Counted from the first letter of the stretch, positions 32,902 through 47,330 are shown. The stretch: DNA of 64,000 nucleotides from Dactylellina haptotyla (GCA_031310005.1 CM062382.1:2046001-2110000); one strand, 5' to 3'. Notes: a model not told the origin generated them from the letters alone. Made by a program: numbers and translations.

Positions 32902-35692
32902 TGATAATACTAATATACAATAATATATCCTATAGTAATGTAAATAGCCTATAATAATAATAAATTTAAAAATAAAAATAATAGGCCTAAAAATTCGACA
33001 CCCTTAATAATATTAATAAAATATAATAAATTGGAATTAATACCATAATAGTCAATAAATAATAAAAGCAATCTCTATAAAAACTACGCCTATAATAAAA
33101 CATATAATCTGAAAAAAAGAAGGAAGGTTATTAAAAGATATCCTTTACTATATTAATAACCTTTTTAACTAAATTATTAATCAATCCTACCTATAATAAA
33201 TCTTTAATATAATATAATCATAACCAATTTTTATTAACAAGCTCTTACTTCTTTATTAGCCTTTTCCCTATAACTTCCTTAATAATCTTAAATTTATAAA
33301 CATTCTTATTAAATATTTTTACAATATTATAGGAATCTTCCTATTTAGGTATAAAAATTAAGGCGAAGCCTTTATTTAATTTAATATCTTTTAGTTAAAT
33401 TTTATTACTAATAACATATTTATTGGGATGAAATGGCGAGGCTATTAGGTGTTGCTTATTTTTTTATAAATTTTATAATTTTAATAAATAATCCACCAAA
33501 TAAACTACTTTTTTAGTTATTGTTTTAAAATATTTATTATCCATTTTTAAAAATATTAATAAAATTTTATTAAATAGAATTTTAATTTCTTACCTATATA
33601 CCAGAAAAACTGATATTATACCAATAACTAAATATATAATATTTTTATAAATTTATAAAACTACTTATACCAAAGACATTCAGTTAATATCTATTATTTT
33701 TTTTATGTTTGTAAGGTTGGCTGTTTACAAATTTATAACTATTTTAAACATTATTATTTTTATTATCTATATTACCCTCTTTGGGAAACCATTCAACTAT
33801 AAATAGTATAGGGTTAAATAGTAATATTTAATTTCTAGTAGTTTAGAATACTCTTATATGATTTTATTAACAAAATATATATTATTATTATTTATAATTG
33901 ATTTTAATAATTCTATTTTTGTAGATAGATTATATATGCTTCGGTTAGTGTTTTTAAACTTATATATTTTTATAAATTCTACCTTTACTCATTTGGTTAA
34001 TAGATTTATTATAATTAATATATATTTTATTTTGGTGGTAATATCTACTAAAAATAATCCTATAAAATTGATATTTTAATATTTTAATATATTGTCTAAT
34101 TATAATTAGTAATTGGGTAAATAAAATTTATTATTTCTGTTAAAGTGTTGGTATAATATATAAGCTTTAATATATCTCTTAATAACTATTATAGCTATAA
34201 GAAACTAATATGATTGTAAAAAATGGTGATAAATAATAATAAAAAATCTATAACCTATACTATTATAAAATTTGTAAAGTATTTTTAATAATTTAATTTC
34301 CATTATTATCTTTAAATATGAACCTTTGTATTTAATATATAGAATATTATTTTTTATATAATATTGGTGAAATATAATCTTTACTATTTTAACTAAATAT
34401 TTATTTAAATATGTTAATAATTTTTTAATTAAGATATAGTTGGTGATATAGGGTATTGTTTTTATTTTTAATTTTTACATTTTGATATATTATAAAAAAA
34501 ATGGGTATCATATAAACTATGTTTTTTAGTATTAATACTAGGGTGTCTAAATGTAGCACATATAATAATAATATAAATATTTTTGTTGTTGTTAGATTTT
34601 TTATAAAATAAAAATCTGCCTGTACATAAATGGAAACCTCTTCAATACCAATACTAATTAAAATATTTATTATAAATTTAATATAAACTATATTTAAAAA
34701 AATTGGAATACTAATGATATTTGGTTTTATAATTAATGGTAGTAATAACTTTTAATATTTATATACATCTATCCTTGTATTTAATTTTTTTTTAAAAATT
34801 ATTTCTAATAACGTAAGTACCTCGGACTAGTTTACCAGTATAACAACCATGCGTAATAGGGAATTTACTATCATTATTAATTTTAATATCCATTTAATTA
34901 TAAACTAATATTTGTTAAAGATAATTGCATATCTTATTATAGCTAGATTATTAAAGAATTTAATATTTTTAATATATTTATTGGCCTTGTTATTTATATA
35001 TTAAATAAATTCTTAATTATATAATTATTTATAAAATTTACTAGTAAAATAGATAAATATTAATGCTTTTAATTAAATAATATTATAATTATATTAAATT
35101 AAAGTAAAGATAGTACTCCTATATACATATATATATTCTATATTTTAATATATTTAAATAATAATATAGTTAAGTTTTCTAAGAAAATTTTTATTATAAA
35201 TGCTTGGATTTATATCTATATATATATATATTTAAAAATTATATTTAAAAATTATAAAAATAATTAATAACTTTAAAATTTTTTTAAATTTATCAAATTT
35301 TATAATAATTTTTAAAATTATAATAATTTATTTTATTTTATTTTTTTTATTAAAATTATTTGTATAATTAAATATAATTATATATAATATTTTAAAAATG
35401 TACCCTTATATAATATTTTTAAATTAATTAGTTAGCCCTAAAATTAATAATAATTTTATATAATTAATAGAATATTTTATTTTATTTATTATATTAATAA
35501 AATAAAGTATAAATTATATAAATCTTATGTTAAAAATTAATTTTAAAACCTATATTTTATACATAACTATTATAATTTTTTTTAATTTCTATTTTTAATT
35601 ATGTATATATATTGTTTAATATATGTTTTTTAGTTCTAATAGTAGTTATCTATATTTGTCATTTATTATTTTATATGGGTTTAATGTACCCA
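32840..35692. repeat. AT-rich, RIP-type degraded repeat left of the nested elements
   Basis: Extreme AT content, stops in all frames apart from a short hydrophobic frame at 33858-34079 that is not credible as a gene. A few less mutated islands (for example around 33380-33450 and 33770-33800) hint at a former coding repeat, perhaps on the minus strand. It shares no obvious LTR with elements A-D. Element A was inserted at its right end. Confidence 0.55.
35688..35692. other. presumed target-site duplication of element A (left copy)
   Basis: The five bases (accca) directly before the LTR of element A. The matching copy should lie beyond the right edge of the window. Confidence 0.4.
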
Positions 35693-36201
35693 TGTTACAC
35701 TTCGTACGTTACCCAATGTAACAGTATGAATATGTAATATTAAAATATATAAAACTCTCTCTCTACCTAAGATATTTAAATCTTTTAATAAGAAGTATAT
35801 ATAAAATTATAAAATATTAAAAATAATTTATTTAAAGTATATAATAATAATAAAATAAAAATAATTAAATATATTGAATTATATTTAAATTAATTAATAA
35901 AAATAAAAATATTTTATCAATCTTAAAAATAATCTTATATATAAAAATAATTTAATATATTTGTAATAAATTATAAACTATAATGGATTATAATTTATAA
36001 TTTATAATTTATAGTAAATAATAATTTATAAAATATGTTATATTATAATCTAAAATATTAAATAAGTAGGTAGACTTTACAATCAAATATATTAAAAGTA
36101 ATATATGTTTATAAATATAAAATATGATAATAAAAATTAAAATAATGTAATATAAAATAAAATATAAATATTTATATTATTAAAATTTATAATTTATAAT
36201 A
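35693..36201 (-). repeat. LTR of element A (3' LTR, reverse orientation)
   Basis: Matches the complement of the 549-bp LTRs of B over both ends. It is about 40 bp shorter, with indels in the middle near 35950-36060. Confidence 0.8.
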
Positions 36202-39200
36202 TTATTTTTTTTTAGAATAAATTTTTATATAAATAATTTTCTATATAATTTAAAATTCTATATAAATAATAATAATTAAATATAAAATAATAATATATTA
36301 TTATTATTCTTATATAAAAATTCAATTTTATATATTATTAGTTTTTATATTAGAATTAGGTTTATATAAAATAATAATTTATATTGTAATATAAAATTTA
36401 TTTTAGAGTAGATACTTATATAATCATATATATATAAAAGTATAATAATTAAATTAAGGTAGTAAAATAAAATTTAAATTATAAAACATTTTTATAAATA
36501 TAATAATTAATATATTTCTAATATAATAATATTAATGGATTATTATATAAAATTATTAACTAAATAATATCAAAATCAGGTTTGCTATATTAAAGTATAA
36601 AAAAAGTCTTAAATAATTTATAAGTTTTATAAAAACATAATTTTTTTATATAATAAAATTCTTTAATAAAAAATATTTTAATTATATTTATTATAATTAT
36701 AATTATATTTAAAAACAATTAATAAATTTTTATAATTTTTATATTATTAATAAAGCTAATTATTTTATAATAGACCATATTCTTTAATAATTAAATTAAA
36801 AATAAATAAAATTATATAAAATAAAAAATATTTAAGTTTTATTATTTATTAAAATAATTTAAATTTAGATAAAGATAGTATATTTATAAAAAAAGGTGGA
36901 TTTAATAAATAAGAAAATAAAATTAATTTTTAAAAAAAAGGAATTTATTATTAAAGAATAAAAATTTTTTAAATAACTTTAAAAATTAGATTTAAAATTA
37001 TTATTAAATAATATTGATTTTTAACAATTTTTAAATAATAATATTATTTTTTTTAAATAAAAGATTAAATAGATATAATATATAAATTAAATTTCTTAAA
37101 TATAATCAATCAAGAAAATCAGGCCGTTTTCTTTATTTAATTATATTTAAATATATTGGATATTATATGGTTTTTCTAAGTCTTCTTCTAGATTGTTTAT
37201 TTAAAAATTTTAATATTTTTTTTTAAAGGTAATCTTAAATTAGCTCTAAGAAGATATTACCTTTTAATTTTTATAAATTATTTTATAATCTATAAGGTAG
37301 TAATTATCTAATTAGATATTTGTTATTATTATTAGGTTTTTTAAGGATTTTTTTGATTTTATATTTTGTATAATCTTTATATTTTAATTTTTTATCTTTT
37401 AAATCTTTTTTTAAGCTTAGAAAAACTAATTTTAAAAATAAAATATAAAAAAATTGATGGATTTGAATAAGTCCTGGGATTTTAAATTTAAAAATATTAT
37501 TATTAAATTTTTTAATAATAATAAAAAATTCATATTTTTAATAATCTAATTTTTTACTTTATCATCCTTTTTATTTGATATATTTAATAAACAAATATAT
37601 TTTATTTTCTTTTTTAAAATGCTTTTATATATTATTAATTATAATAATATAATATATATTTTATTATAAATTAAAAATCTTTTATAAATTATTATAAAAA
37701 TTTTTATATTTTTAATATATTTTTTATTTTTAAAATTATTTTTTAAATATTTTAGAAAGTAATATTATAATAGGATTCTATTTTTAAATATTTTATAAAA
37801 TATATATTTAATAGATAAATATTTAAATATATTATAAATAAATTTAAAATATAGTAGTAATTTAATTTAATTATTTTATACTATATTAAGGAAATTTTTA
37901 ATTATATTTTAATAATTTAAATAATTTATTTTATGGTTTTATTTGTTTAGGTATGTTTTTATTAATAATGTTAATTTTAATATTAATTTGGTTTTTAATT
38001 AAATTTTAGAATTTATTAATAAATAGTATATTTTTATTATAAATATATTTAAATTATAATTTATATTAATTAAAAATTTATTTATTATAAATTTGTTTAA
38101 ATTTTATTATAAATTATTTAAAATTTTATAATTTTAAAATTATTATTTTGTTAAATTTATAAATAATGATTAAAATTTTATTATAAATAATATTTATACT
38201 TTATATAAAATTATATAAAATAATTTGGAATAATTTTAAAAATATATTATAAAATTATAATTTTTATAAAGTAAATATTGATTAAGTTTATTTTAATAAT
38301 ATATATTATAAATTTTAATATATTATTTAATATATTATTATATTTAAAGTTAAAAATAAGATTTAATTAAAAATTTTAAATATATTTAATTTTTAAGTAT
38401 TTATAGATTAATATATTATAATATTATTTAATAAATTATTATTAAAATTTTTAATAAAAATATAAAAAGGTTTTAAAAAAGATAAATTTTTTTATTATAA
38501 AATAATTTTAAAATATTAAGATTTTTAATAATATTTTTTATAATAGAATATTTATTATAATTTTATTTAAAATTATTTATAAATTAATTTTTAAAGTGTA
38601 GAAAGTAAGATTAAAAACTTTATTGATTAAAATAATTATATATTATTTTTTTAAAAATAGCTTTTTTATTAAATTAGATTTTAATTATTAAATTAGATTA
38701 TTAATTAATAGTATTGGTTTTAAAGTTTTTTCCTTTATAATGTATAATTTATATATTATATTAATTGATAAGTTTTTATTAATGGATTTATTATTTATTA
38801 AAATTTTTAAATAATAAAAATAAATAAGGTTTTATAGTTTAAATATATTATAAAAGATTTTTTATTTAAAAATATATTTTTATATTTTATAAGTTTAAAT
38901 AATAGCTTTTAATTCTTTATTATAAATAAAATATTATAATTTAATAATATTAAATTTATAAGAAAGATAAATAATAAAATACTATTTTTAATTAAATTAT
39001 AATTAATATAAGCAGGCTTTTAATACAATATTAAAAATATTTATTTTAATTTTAATAAATAAATTAAGATTATATAATTTAAAAATAAAAATTAAAAAAA
39101 AATTCTTTAAATATATTAAAAATGTATATTTAATTAGGAATTATATTAAAATATATACTAATCTTTATTAATTTTAAAAAATAATAAATATATAATTATA

Positions 39201-40117
39201 TTATTTAATAAATTATTAATAATAATTATAAAATTTTAAAAAATTTAAATATTTTTAATATTTTAAAATCAAAATTATTTTTAAATAATATTAATTTTTT
39301 AAAATTTATTTTAATTTTTAAATTATAATTATAACTTTAAGAAATTTATATTTTGTAATTTTAAATTCTATTTTTTTAATTTAATTTTAAAATTATATTT
39401 ATTTAATATTTTAAAAATAATTATAACATATTATTAATATTTTTAAAATTTTTACTATAAATTAATATATTATTTAAATAGATAATATATATTTTATTAA
39501 TATAATTTTTAATATATAATTTATAAAAATTTACAAAAATATTAAAATATTGGTTAATTCTATAAATATAATTAAATATTTAAATAAATTATAGCAATAT
39601 TTAAATACTATTTTTAAACATTCTTCAAAACAACTTATAAATTATAATAAATAATAATAATATTAAATTTAATAAAATAAGTAATAAAATAAGTAGTTTT
39701 AATTAATTAATTTAAAAATTTATTAATTTGAAATAAATTATTACAATTTTTAATCATAATAATATTAAAATTTTAATAATTAATGTAAATTTATAATTTT
39801 CCATTTTTTTTAAAAATAAAAAGGATTAAATATCTTATAAAAGATTTTAAAAAATAGATATACCCTTTTTATAAATTTTTTTTAATATATTTTTTAAATA
39901 TTTTAAATTTTTTTTTTATATAAATATAAATAAATAAAAATTTAAATATGGTACTTTCTTATAATAATATTTTAATAATTTTAATAATATTTTTAATTTT
40001 AAATTATATTTATTTAAAAATATTAAATTTATTTTAAAAATAATAATAAATTTTTTTATCAAAAAAATATTCTATAAGTTATAAATAAACTTCTTTTAAT
40101 TATTTATAAATTATTTA

Positions 40118-40122
40118 TTAAA
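40118..40122. other. target-site duplication of B, left copy (ttaaa)
   Basis: Identical to 48869-48873. Element C, a sister copy of A without the insertion, carries the sequence once in the equivalent place (about 54108-54112), which confirms the empty site. Confidence 0.9.
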
Positions 40123-40671
40123 TGTCACAGACCACAAGTCTTGACAGTATAAATACCTATACCTTGCTTTGCATTGCACTGTTCTAAGTTCTATTACCAT
40201 ACTTTATATTTACAGACATATATTACTTTTAGTATGTTTGCCTGTAAAACCCACATATTTATTTAATATACTATATTGTAATATAATATAAATATTTATT
40301 TATTTATTTTTTAACTTAAATAAGCAATATAAAAACTTTTAAAAATTTGTTTATTTGTATGTTTTGTTTATATAAGTATATGAAAAAAATAAACTTTTAA
40401 AAAATGTTTTATAATGTTTATATATATAAAACTATTATTAAAATTGATGAAGTATTTCTATCTTTATTGGTTAACTTAAATATAATTTAGTATATTTAAT
40501 TATTTTTATTTTATTGTTATTATATATTTTAGGTGAATTATTTTTAATATTTTATAATTTTATATATATTTTTTATTAAAAAATCTAAATATCTTAGGTA
40601 AAAAGAGAGTTTTATATATTTTAATATTACATATTCATATTATTACATTGAATAGTATATAAAGTATAACA
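40123..40671 (+). repeat. 5' LTR of element B
   Basis: 549 bp. The first 140 bases are much less mutated than the rest and keep many C and G. Over its first 41 bases it differs from the 3' LTR only by C/T and G/A differences. Confidence 0.93.
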
Positions 40672-41106
40672 TTTTAATTAATTACCTTTTAATTAAAAAA
40701 AAATATATGTATGATAGCATTTTTTAATTTAAAAGATTTTATAATTTTAAAAAATAAGATTATAAATAAAAAAGGTAACTATCCTTATTTATATAATATT
40801 TAAATGAATAAATCGAAAATTAAATTTTACAAAATTAATCAAATATTCTTGTATTTATAAAGATAAAAAAGAAAAATATTATCTTTATTTTTATTAATCC
40901 TTAAAGCCGATTTACTTAAAAATAAAAATAAAATTTTAATTATAAATGATAGAATCTATTTTAACACCACCACACAAATATAGGAAAAAGAATTATATAT
41001 ATTTAATAATACTACTAATAACCTAATTAAAATTATTATCCCAGATAATAACAAACATTTATAAAATTTAAAAATAACTATAGAAATTTTAAAAAAATTT
41101 GAAAAA

Positions 41107-41382
41107 ATGGCCATTATAACTCAAACAGTTATTGAAATTTACAAAAATGTACAAGGTGTGCTTAATATAACCAAAGGAAAAATTGTATTAATTGTTTTAA
41201 GATCCAACCAAAAACTAAGCAAGATTTATTTTTATTTTATACTAAATAAAAATAAACCCTATTATAAGTCAAATTTTGATTTTAAAAATTTAAAAAATTT
41301 TGATAAAAATTTTAATAACAATAATAAAGGATACCCTGATAATTTTAATGATTTTGTAATAAATTTTATTAATCTATTTTAA
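41107..41382 (+). pseudogene. gag relic of element B
   Basis: A 91-codon frame survives (start MAIITQTVIEIYKNVQGVLN, later Asn/Lys/Phe-rich). It is part of the decayed gag region, in line with the zinc-knuckle relic downstream, and is not a functional gene. A parallel stretch exists in element D near 56900-57180 with the frame lost. Confidence 0.55.
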
Positions 41383-42315
41383 TTTATTATTTGATATAAA
41401 GAAGTAAAAGTACTGGATCCTGATAAATTTAATAATTTATTATATAAATTTGATTAATTTACTTAATAAGTTGTTATTATTTTTTATTTTTAATACTAAT
41501 AATTTAAAAATGATAAAGATAAAATCCATTTTCTTTTTATGTTTCTTATTAAAATTATTTTCTATATTTATAACTCCTACCTTATATAATATAAAAAAAA
41601 TAGAAAAAATAAAAAATGGAAAGTTAATAATAATTATATTATTTAAATTCTTATTAATTATTTATATTTTATTAAAGGATTTAAATAATTTTACAAATAT
41701 TAAAATAAGATTAAAAAAGCTCTTCACATCATTTAAAATCTACAATAAATTAAATTTACTAAAAAATATTTTTAGATTATTAACACTTATACTTCCATAA
41801 CTGGATACATAGTAGAATAATTAATCTATTATATTAAAAAGGGATTAAAACCCATATAGAGATAGGAAGTTATTAAGATAATCATATATAATTTAAAAAT
41901 TTAATATTATATAATTAAAGATTTGATTATAAGGTTTGATGATAATTATTTCTATAAATATAAAATAAATATCTTGTAGATTTGCAATAATTATAATCAA
42001 TTTCCTAATCCCTAAAAAAATCACTTAAACCAACAAAATAATCAATCTGGACTTTGTAATAATAATTAAAAAAATCAACCATCTTATAATTTTGGAAATC
42101 ACCCTGTGATAAATTAAAATTAATTGTTTTAAAATTAAAATAATCTTTTATATACCCCTTAAAATAATTATCAAAAATTAAATAATTAATGGTAATAAAA
42201 TAAAAATAACTGGATTTTAAAAAACATTTTTAGATTATTTTCCATAGAATTAGGAAAAATTTAAAATTAAAATTAATGATTAGGAAATCATCCTTTAAAA
42301 TCTAACAAATTAGTA

Positions 42316-42357
42316 TGTTATTAATGTAATAAAAAAAGATATATTAAACAAAATTAT
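42316..42357 (+). pseudogene. gag zinc-knuckle relic (C-x2-C-x4-H-x4-C) in element B
   Basis: Spacing of a retroviral-type CCHC knuckle is exact, but the third ligand reads Tyr (TAT, from CAT) and the fourth Tyr (TAT, from TGT), and a TAA stands inside. In element D (about 58113-58154) the fourth Cys is kept while the first two Cys codons read TAT. Confidence 0.7.
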
Positions 42358-44003
42358 TTAATTAATTAATAATTAAAGAATGTTTAAATAATTAATTAAG
42401 AGATATTATAAAAATAATATAATTATAAAAAACACCAAAAAAGCTATAATAAATATATTAAAAAATATAAGAATAATTATTAATAATTTAAAGAAGAATT
42501 ATAGGAAGAATGGTAATTTAATATTATTTTTTATTAAATTAATAAAGAAGATTTTTTTAATACTGATCTAATTATTTTTTAAATTCTAGCTGCGCTAGAA
42601 AGAACTTGAATCTCTATTCTACTTATTGTTTTATTTAAAATATATATTCTTCAAGAATCAAAAGCCGAAAAAGTTTAAAAAGATAATGTTAAACCTATTA
42701 TAGAAGAATATCATTTTAAATGGAAAAATTTTTTTTTAAAAAGAGCTATATATTTGCAATTTATTTAAAATTTCTCAAATAATTTACAAGAAGAATATAA
42801 AATTTAGAAAAAAATTTACTTACAATGGATTTTAAAAATTTTATATTATTATAAATCTAAAATTTATTTTTAAAAATATTATAGAGTTATACAAAATTGA
42901 ATTATAAAATTCATATTTATATTAATTAGCCCCTTAATAAAAAAAGAATATAACAATTATATAAATAAACTATATTATCAATAAAAGGAAGAAATTTATA
43001 ATTAATTGTTCTTTAAGTCAAACAATATATAAATATATTAATGGAAAAAACGAACTTTTAAAGATTAAATATTAGAAAAATTAATAAAAATTATAAAAAT
43101 AAATATTATATTTAAATGTTAAAAAAATTAGTGTTTTAGATAATTCACCCTATTTGGTATTGGACCTATAAAATATAATTATTTAATATTTTATATTAAT
43201 AATAATAAAAACTGGTTTTAATTTATCAATCAATATGTAAAACTTTGTAGAATATATTAATACCAATTATATAAATATTTTAACATAAATTTTATCAAAT
43301 TTATATATTAAAACTATGTAAATTAAATAATTATTTTTAATTATGAATATATAGAAAAATAATAAAAAAATTTTTATTAATTTTATTAATAAACTATTTA
43401 CCTTATAATGTTCTATTATTATAAAATTAAATTAGTATAAGACTATAAAATATATTAATTATATATAAACAATTTCAATATTTTTAATATTATACTTAAT
43501 GTTAATATTATTAAAATTGAGAAAGGAGGAAAAAAGTATTAACTTTGCAAATTAAAATCTTTTAATTATTATTTTTATAATAAAAATCTTTACACTTGCA
43601 CCAATTGTGTGCAGGAATAAACTAATATTATTTTTATGATATATTAGAAGAAACTTCTAAAACTATATATTTATAAAAGTTATTTAAATTGTAAACAACA
43701 ATTTTATTATAGAAAAAATTTAAAACTTTATATTTAAAATTATTAATAAAATATCTTGATTATAATAGGTATGTTGCCTAATTTTTAAAAATAGGAAAAA
43801 GTAGGAAACACTACCGATAATGTAGAATTCGATAATATCAAATAATATAATATTTTAAATTAAAAAAGTTTTAGATAGTGACATACATCAAATTGTTTAA
43901 TTTTAACTTTATTAAGAAAGGATCTGATAAAATTTTTAATTAAATTAAAAAATAATATTTTTAAATATTTTACATTATTAATGGAAATTTTATTTAAGTT
44001 TTT

Positions 44004-44018
44004 GTAGATAGTGGAACC
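44004..44018 (+). pseudogene. aspartic protease active-site relic in element B
   Basis: V-D-S-G-T, the pepsin-type catalytic motif of retrotransposon proteases, survives within a stop-ridden region. In element D the matching Asp codon has become Asn. Confidence 0.65.
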
Positions 44019-45054
44019 AAAACTACTTATATCTTAGAAAAATATATTAAAAAATATAATTTTTTAATATGATTTAAAAATACTATTTATAATATTGTTG
44101 TTTTTAAAAGAAGCCCTTTAGGTATAATCAAATATAAAATTGATGTTATTTTCATTATTAATAAACATTTTAAAAAATGAATTATTGATATTTTTAATTT
44201 TGTTAATGACGATCTTATTTTAAAATATAACTAATTGGAAGATTATGATTTAGTTATAAATTTTAAAAATAAGATAATCAAATTTACTTGTTGTAATTAT
44301 TAATAAAACTTATAATAAATTTGATAAATTGTTTATAAGTAATTTAAAAAAGTTTATTTTTGATTTATTAAATATTTTTGGATAAAGAAATTTATTATTA
44401 TTTTTATAATAAATTTAATATTTTTAAATGGATATAATTTAAAGTTAAAAATATTATTAAAATTATTAAAGTAATTTTTAAAAATATATTTTTAAAAGAT
44501 TTTAAAATAAATATTTAAATAAATTTAAATTTTTGAAAAATTAAAACGAAGATGTATTATTATTATTTAATAAATTTATTTATAAAATATTATTATAAAA
44601 ATATTATTTTTAAATTCCTACCTATTTATATTTATATAAAAAAATTTGAAATATTTAAAAATATATTGAAAAAATCTATAAAAAGATATATTTGTTTTTA
44701 AAATCTTTAATAGGATATCTAATCCTCTTTATTTCTAAAAAATAAAAATTATAAATTTATATTAATTATTAAAATTTTAATATTATTATAATTAAAAACT
44801 ACAATAGTTTGTTTCAAATCAATAAATTTTTAAATTAGTTAATTAAAACTACTTGTTTTATTAAATTTGATATCATCATTACCTACTATAATTTATAAGT
44901 TACTTCAAAAAATATTTAGAAAATAGTATTTAGATGTTGTTATAACTTATTTAAATATTTAATTATGTTTATGGAATTAATTAATGTTTTTATATTGTTT
45001 TAAACTTTTATGAATTATGTGCTAAAAAATTACATTGACAAAATATATATTATC

Positions 45055-45081
45055 TATTTTAACAACATATTAGTTTATAGT
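45055..45081 (+). pseudogene. reverse-transcriptase active-site relic in element B
   Basis: Reads YFNNILVYS where live Gypsy elements have a Y-x-D-D box. Both Asp codons became AAC, the G-to-A change RIP makes. The flank DKIYII precedes it in frame. In element D the box reads YLNN at 60763-60774. Confidence 0.75.
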
Positions 45082-46539
45082 AAAAATCCCAAAAAATATT
45101 AATAATATGTTATTATTATTTTTGAAGTTTTAAATAAATATAATTTTAAAATTAAATTAAAAAAAATAGAATTTAAAATTATGGAATACAAATTTTTTAA
45201 AATTATAATTATAATTGAAGGAATCAAAATAAATTTTAAAAAAGTTGATGTAATCCAAAAATAATCCCAATTTTAGAATGTTAAAAATATTTAAGCTTTT
45301 TTAAAATTTTATAATTATTATTAATAGTTTATTAAATAATATAGTTATATATTTATTGTTTTTTTAGAATTAACAAAAATAGGTGTATATTTTGACATAA
45401 CTTCCAATCAAATATATATTTTTAATATATTTAAAGAATTTTTTTTTTTAATTTTTATTTTTAAATTATATAATTTTAACTTATTTATTAAAATTAAAAT
45501 AAATATTTTTAATATTGTATTAGGAATTTATCTATATTAATTATAATTTAATTAAAAATAATATCTTATTATTTATTTTTTTTATAAATTTAATGTTATT
45601 GAATTATGATACTTTATCTATGATAAAGAATTAATGGTTATTATTTAAATTTATAAAATATGGAAAATATATTTTTAAATAAAATTTTTTATTATATATT
45701 TGGATTATAAAATTTTATTTATTTTTATTTTTAAAAATTTTAGTAAATGATAAATTTGTTAATAAAAACTTATTAATCAATATAATATAAAAATTATATA
45801 TTATAAAAAACTTTAAAGTTGATACTATTAATTAATAATTTAATTTAATAATTAAAGTTTAATTTAATAAAAAACTATTTTAAAAAAAATAATATATAAC
45901 TATTTTAATTAATAAAGTTTTTAATCTTATTTTTATATTTTAAAAATTAGTTTATAAAAATTTTAAACAAAATTATAATAAATATTTTATTATAAAAAAT
46001 ATTATTAGAAAATTTTAATACCTTAAATTATTTTATAATAAAAAAATTTATTTTTTAAAGATTTTTTATATTTTACCAGAAATTTTAATAATAATTTATT
46101 AAATAATATTATAATACATTAATCCATAAATATTTAAAACTAAATATATCCAAAAATTTTTAATTAAATTTTATTTTTAATTTCAAATACAATAATATAT
46201 TAAATAATATATTAAAATTTATAATATATACTATTAAAATAAACCTAGTCAATATTTATTTTATGGAAAGTTATAATTTTATAATATACTCTTAAATTAT
46301 TTTAAATTATTTTATATAATTTTATATAAAGAATACTTTTTTAAGAGATTTTTACAAACACAAACACCATCTATAATAAAATTCTAATTATTATTTATAA
46401 GTTTAATAAAATAATAATTTTAAAATTATAAAATTTTAAATAATTTACAATAGAATTTGAACAAATCTATAATAAATAAATTTTTAATTAATATAAATTA
46501 TAATTTAAATATATCTATAACAAAGATATACTATTTACT

Positions 46540-46660
46540 AGTAAATTTTGGAATTTAGTTAAAAATTAAATTAATATTAAAATCAATATTATTAATAAAA
46601 ATACACTTAAATAAATAAAACCACAAAATAAATTATTTAAATCATTAAAATATAATTAAA
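46540..46660 (+). pseudogene. integrase core relic in element B
   Basis: A frame reading FWN-LVKN and then K-PQNKLFKSLKY resembles the stretch after the second catalytic Asp of Gypsy integrases (the FW..L...L and HPQTDGQ-type region), with several RIP-type changes and stops. Confidence 0.5.
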
Positions 46661-47235
46661 AAATTTCCTCAACATAGCATAAAATAATTAAATTAAATTA
46701 TTATTATATTTCAAATTCATTTATAATATATTTAAATATTTATTTATTAAATACATATTTTATAAAGTATTTAGAGAATAGAACCCTATTATAATATTAT
46801 TTTTATAATATTTAAGAAAATAATTTTAAAAATAGATAAATATATTAAAAATATAAAAAATTTTATAACAATTTATAAAAAGATTTTTAGTTTATAATAA
46901 AATATATATTGTATTATTATAATTAATAATATATGGAAGTATCTCTTTTAAAGGAAAAAAATAAAATATATTTATTTATTAAATATATTAAATAAAAAAA
47001 ATAATAAAGTAAAAAATTAGATTATTAAAAATATAAATCTTTTATTATTATTAAAAAATTTAATAATAATATTTTTAAATTTAAAATCCTAGGATTTATT
47101 TAAATTTATTAATTTTTCTATATTTTACTTTTAAAGCCAACCCTTTTAGGTTTAAAAAAAAATTTAGAAAAAAAAAAATTAAAATATAAAAATTATATAA
47201 AATATAAATTTAAAAAAATCCTCAATAGACCTAAC

Positions 47236-47330
47236 AAAAATAATAAATATTTAATTAAATGGTTATTATTATATAAATTTTAAGATAATAAATAAATCCC
47301 CAAATATAACCTACTTCCTATTACTATTCA
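47236..47330 (+). pseudogene. chromodomain-like relic at the pol 3' end of element B
   Basis: In one frame the segment reads NKYLIKW, and then D-N-K-stop-IPKYNL, which fits the YLVKW...DDEW-P pattern of chromodomains. The TAA stands where TGG would be expected. Position at the end of integrase is where chromoviruses carry this domain. Partial evidence only. Confidence 0.45.

Larger units (their letters stand above)
35693..40122 (-). mobile_element. Ty3/Gypsy element A, left part (3' end, minus orientation), interrupted by B
   Basis: Begins with an LTR in reverse orientation (35693 to about 36201; TGTTACACTTCGTACG is the complement of the LTR end seen in B). A T-rich polypurine complement follows, then minus-strand pol from its 3' end. 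From about 37270 to 40122 it aligns with C (51180-54108) and with the complement of B. The stretch 36536-37250 is much more diverged from B, C and D. The sequence breaks at 40122, where B entered, and resumes at 48874. Confidence 0.85.

Noticed and set aside
33858-34079. 73-codon hydrophobic frame with possible membrane segments
   Set aside because: Same AT-rich artefact; no promoter, no conserved residues.
41450-41800. 116-codon frame in element B
   Set aside because: It lies in the gag region but in a frame without recognisable gag features; treated as part of the decayed element rather than a gene.
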